Assembly: GCA_026770585.1 (NCBI GenBank)
Contig: MU647060.1
Coordinates: forward strand, 64,926 to 80,128
From: Baffinella frigidus
Taxonomy: Eukaryota > Cryptophyceae > Cryptomonadales > Baffinellaceae
Length of the DNA stretch: 15,203 bases
Direction of reading: 5' to 3'
Shown here: positions 14,101-15,203 of the stretch, in pieces
Layout: each line of letters starts with the position of its first letter
How positions within the stretch are numbered: the first letter of the stretch is position 1
Notes under the pieces: generated by a model
What the model saw: only the letters and a program-made list of their open reading frames with translations
Databases searched by the model: none
Told to the model about the DNA's origin: nothing
Program-made: the position numbers and the translations under genes

Positions 14101-14535
14101 TGACGAAAAACATCTCAACGTAAAAAACTGACCGACCCGGCATAGGGACCGCCTGTCGCTCCCGCGTTCCCGCTCGCCTTGCAGCCAGCCTCACGAGGGT
14201 GCCTCGCAAGGCTTGAGCGGCCGCGGTCGAGCGGGGCGATCACGTCCTAATGGGATGGGGAAACTTAGGCGAATCTCAGCTGCGCGTTTCCCTCTTCTAT
14301 CGGCTCGTGCCGTCCTCGCCACAGTTCTGACAAGCTGCATGCGTCGGCAGGATTCGGAACCCTTGCCGAAGCGACGGGAGGACGGGACCGCACAGCTGCG
14401 TGCGAGGTGCAGCGTGGCAAGGTCGAGACAGCGGCGTGGGCAGCAGCAGGCTGTGGAAGGCGAGGCGTGCCCCAGGTACGCACCATGCCCTTCCGCACGC
14501 AGCACCCCGCACGCGCGCCCTTGCCAACGACGATA
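14100..14535. other. GC-rich region, no gene recognised
   Basis: Open on several frames of both strands. A strong CAG|GTACGC donor-like site at about 14474 is the only notable signal. Confidence 0.3.
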
Positions 14536-14662
14536 CTTTTATGATACAGTTATCCCTGTCCGAATCGGTGTGGTACCGGCAATAAATGTGGATGATTCTT
14601 TGACTGAGGCAATGGAACGTGCTCTTGCCTGCGAAAGTCTCGTCCCATCGTTCGGCAACTGA
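14536..14662 (+). CDS. Short unassigned open frame, possible last exon
   Basis: Reads YDTVIPVRIGVVPAINVDDS then LTEAMERALACESLVPSFGN and stops at TGA near 14660. Codon third bases are less GC-rich than in the rhodopsin exons, and the amino acid order looks protein-like. A ttttatgatacAG at about 14548 could be an acceptor. An upstream segment ending CCCCAG|GTACGC (about 14474) could be a preceding exon, but its phase does not fit this frame. The PVRIGVVP string faintly recalls UDP-glucose:glycoprotein glucosyltransferases; too weak to name. Confidence 0.2.
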
Positions 14663-14903
14663 CGCGCTTTGCCCACCGGCTGTGCCGTGCAGGGACAGCC
14701 CACGCGTCTCGATGGACGGTCAAGGCGCACGGAACTCTGGTGTGGTCAATAAATCAGGCGGGCTTGAGGCGGTTGGCATCGTGCGAGCTTGCCTGTGCAC
14801 GCACGCGTTACACCTGCGACAACACTGGGCGCACGCCACACCTTTCCGACTCAGTAGGGCCCCAGAATGCAGCGGGCTGAAGCAGACCATCACGCGACAC
14901 AAT
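14663..14903. other. No feature seen
   Basis: Unique sequence with chance frames on both strands and no repeat or motif I can support. Confidence 0.4.
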
Positions 14904-15004
14904 ACACTCCGAGCCAGAACATTTCACCTAAGTCAACTCCCCCTAAAACCCACAGCCGTAAGTCAAATGCCGGCTCCCAGAGCCGGTCCATCTAAACGAA
15001 ATGG
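14904..15004 (+). repeat. Dispersed repeat, copy 2
   Basis: GAACATTTCACCTAAGTCAA ... AAGTCAAATGCCGG ... GGTCCATCTAAACGAAA, same orientation as copy 1 and 12 kb away. Confidence 0.75.
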
Positions 15005-15085
15005 CAACTTACTGCCGAGGATCAGGTTTGTTGACTTGAGGTAAAAGATCCTGGCTGGCAGTGCAATACGATGGTGGTGCAGGCT

Positions 15086-15203
15086 TACACGGCTACCTTG
15101 CTCATCAGAAAGCGCACCGCCCCTAGGACCACCATAGGGCCGTAGGCATACATGTAGGGCTACTGTAGGGTCCTAGGAGCAGATGCTTTCTTGTGCGCGA
15201 GGT
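15086..15203. mobile_element. TA-flanked MITE, diverged, cut by window end
   Basis: TA-CACGGCTACCTTGCTCATCA ... TTGTGCGCGAGGT with GGACCACCATAGGGCCGTAG and CTGTAGGGTCCTAGG inside. Right end lies beyond the window. Confidence 0.7.

Overview
This window looks like nuclear DNA of a eukaryotic green alga. It is GC-rich, with no bacterial-style packed genes or Shine-Dalgarno/operon layout. It is full of plant/green-algal telomere-type (TTTAGGG)n and its degenerate variants (TTCAGGG, TTTCGGG, TTGAGGG, TTTGGGG), AG and AC microsatellites, and short inverted-repeat (MITE-like) elements. The style of TTCAGGG/TTTAGGG-riddled introns suggests a prasinophyte such as Cymbomonas/Pyramimonadales, but that is an impression, not a match. 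Most long open frames are chance frames in GC-rich or purine-rich DNA.

The one gene I can support well is a split microbial-type (type 1) rhodopsin on the minus strand, from about 13878 down to 7775. Seven exons with GT/AG borders and mutually compatible phases (five phase-0 introns, then one phase-2) encode helices A to G up to the retinal lysine: 13878-13867 (tentative start), 13327-13133, 12804-12742, 12575-12489, 10475-10371, 8884-8796 and 7861-7775. Against bacteriorhodopsin (BR) the protein lines up without gaps over helix C/D and from the end of helix F to the lysine. It keeps Arg82, Asp85, Thr89, Glu194, Glu204 and Lys216, but has Gln for Trp86, Thr for Trp182, Val for Asp96 and Glu for Asp212. 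The end of helix G and the C-terminus were not found with confidence.

The most unusual structural feature is that the rhodopsin introns hold partial copies ('echoes') of the neighbouring exons, usually with one splice border. They include one echo of exon 4, three of exon 5, three of exon 6 (one inverted), a 3'-half copy of exon 7, and a 112-bp tandem array repeating the acceptor and 5' half of exon 7. They are embedded in degenerate telomere-like repeats.

Layout: 1-2600 has hairpin elements and exon-like short repeats of an unknown gene on the minus strand. 2600-4140 has hairpins, an AC microsatellite and chance frames. 4140-4640 is ambiguous open sequence. 4645-5540 is a cluster of MITEs with TA-flanked CAGGGGTACCTCG termini. 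5690-6440 is telomere-like and TCTACTAGAC repeats. 6440-7330 holds a diverged duplicated block. 7560-13878 is the rhodopsin gene. 13879-15203 is upstream sequence with one short conserved-looking frame and another TA-flanked MITE cut by the window end.
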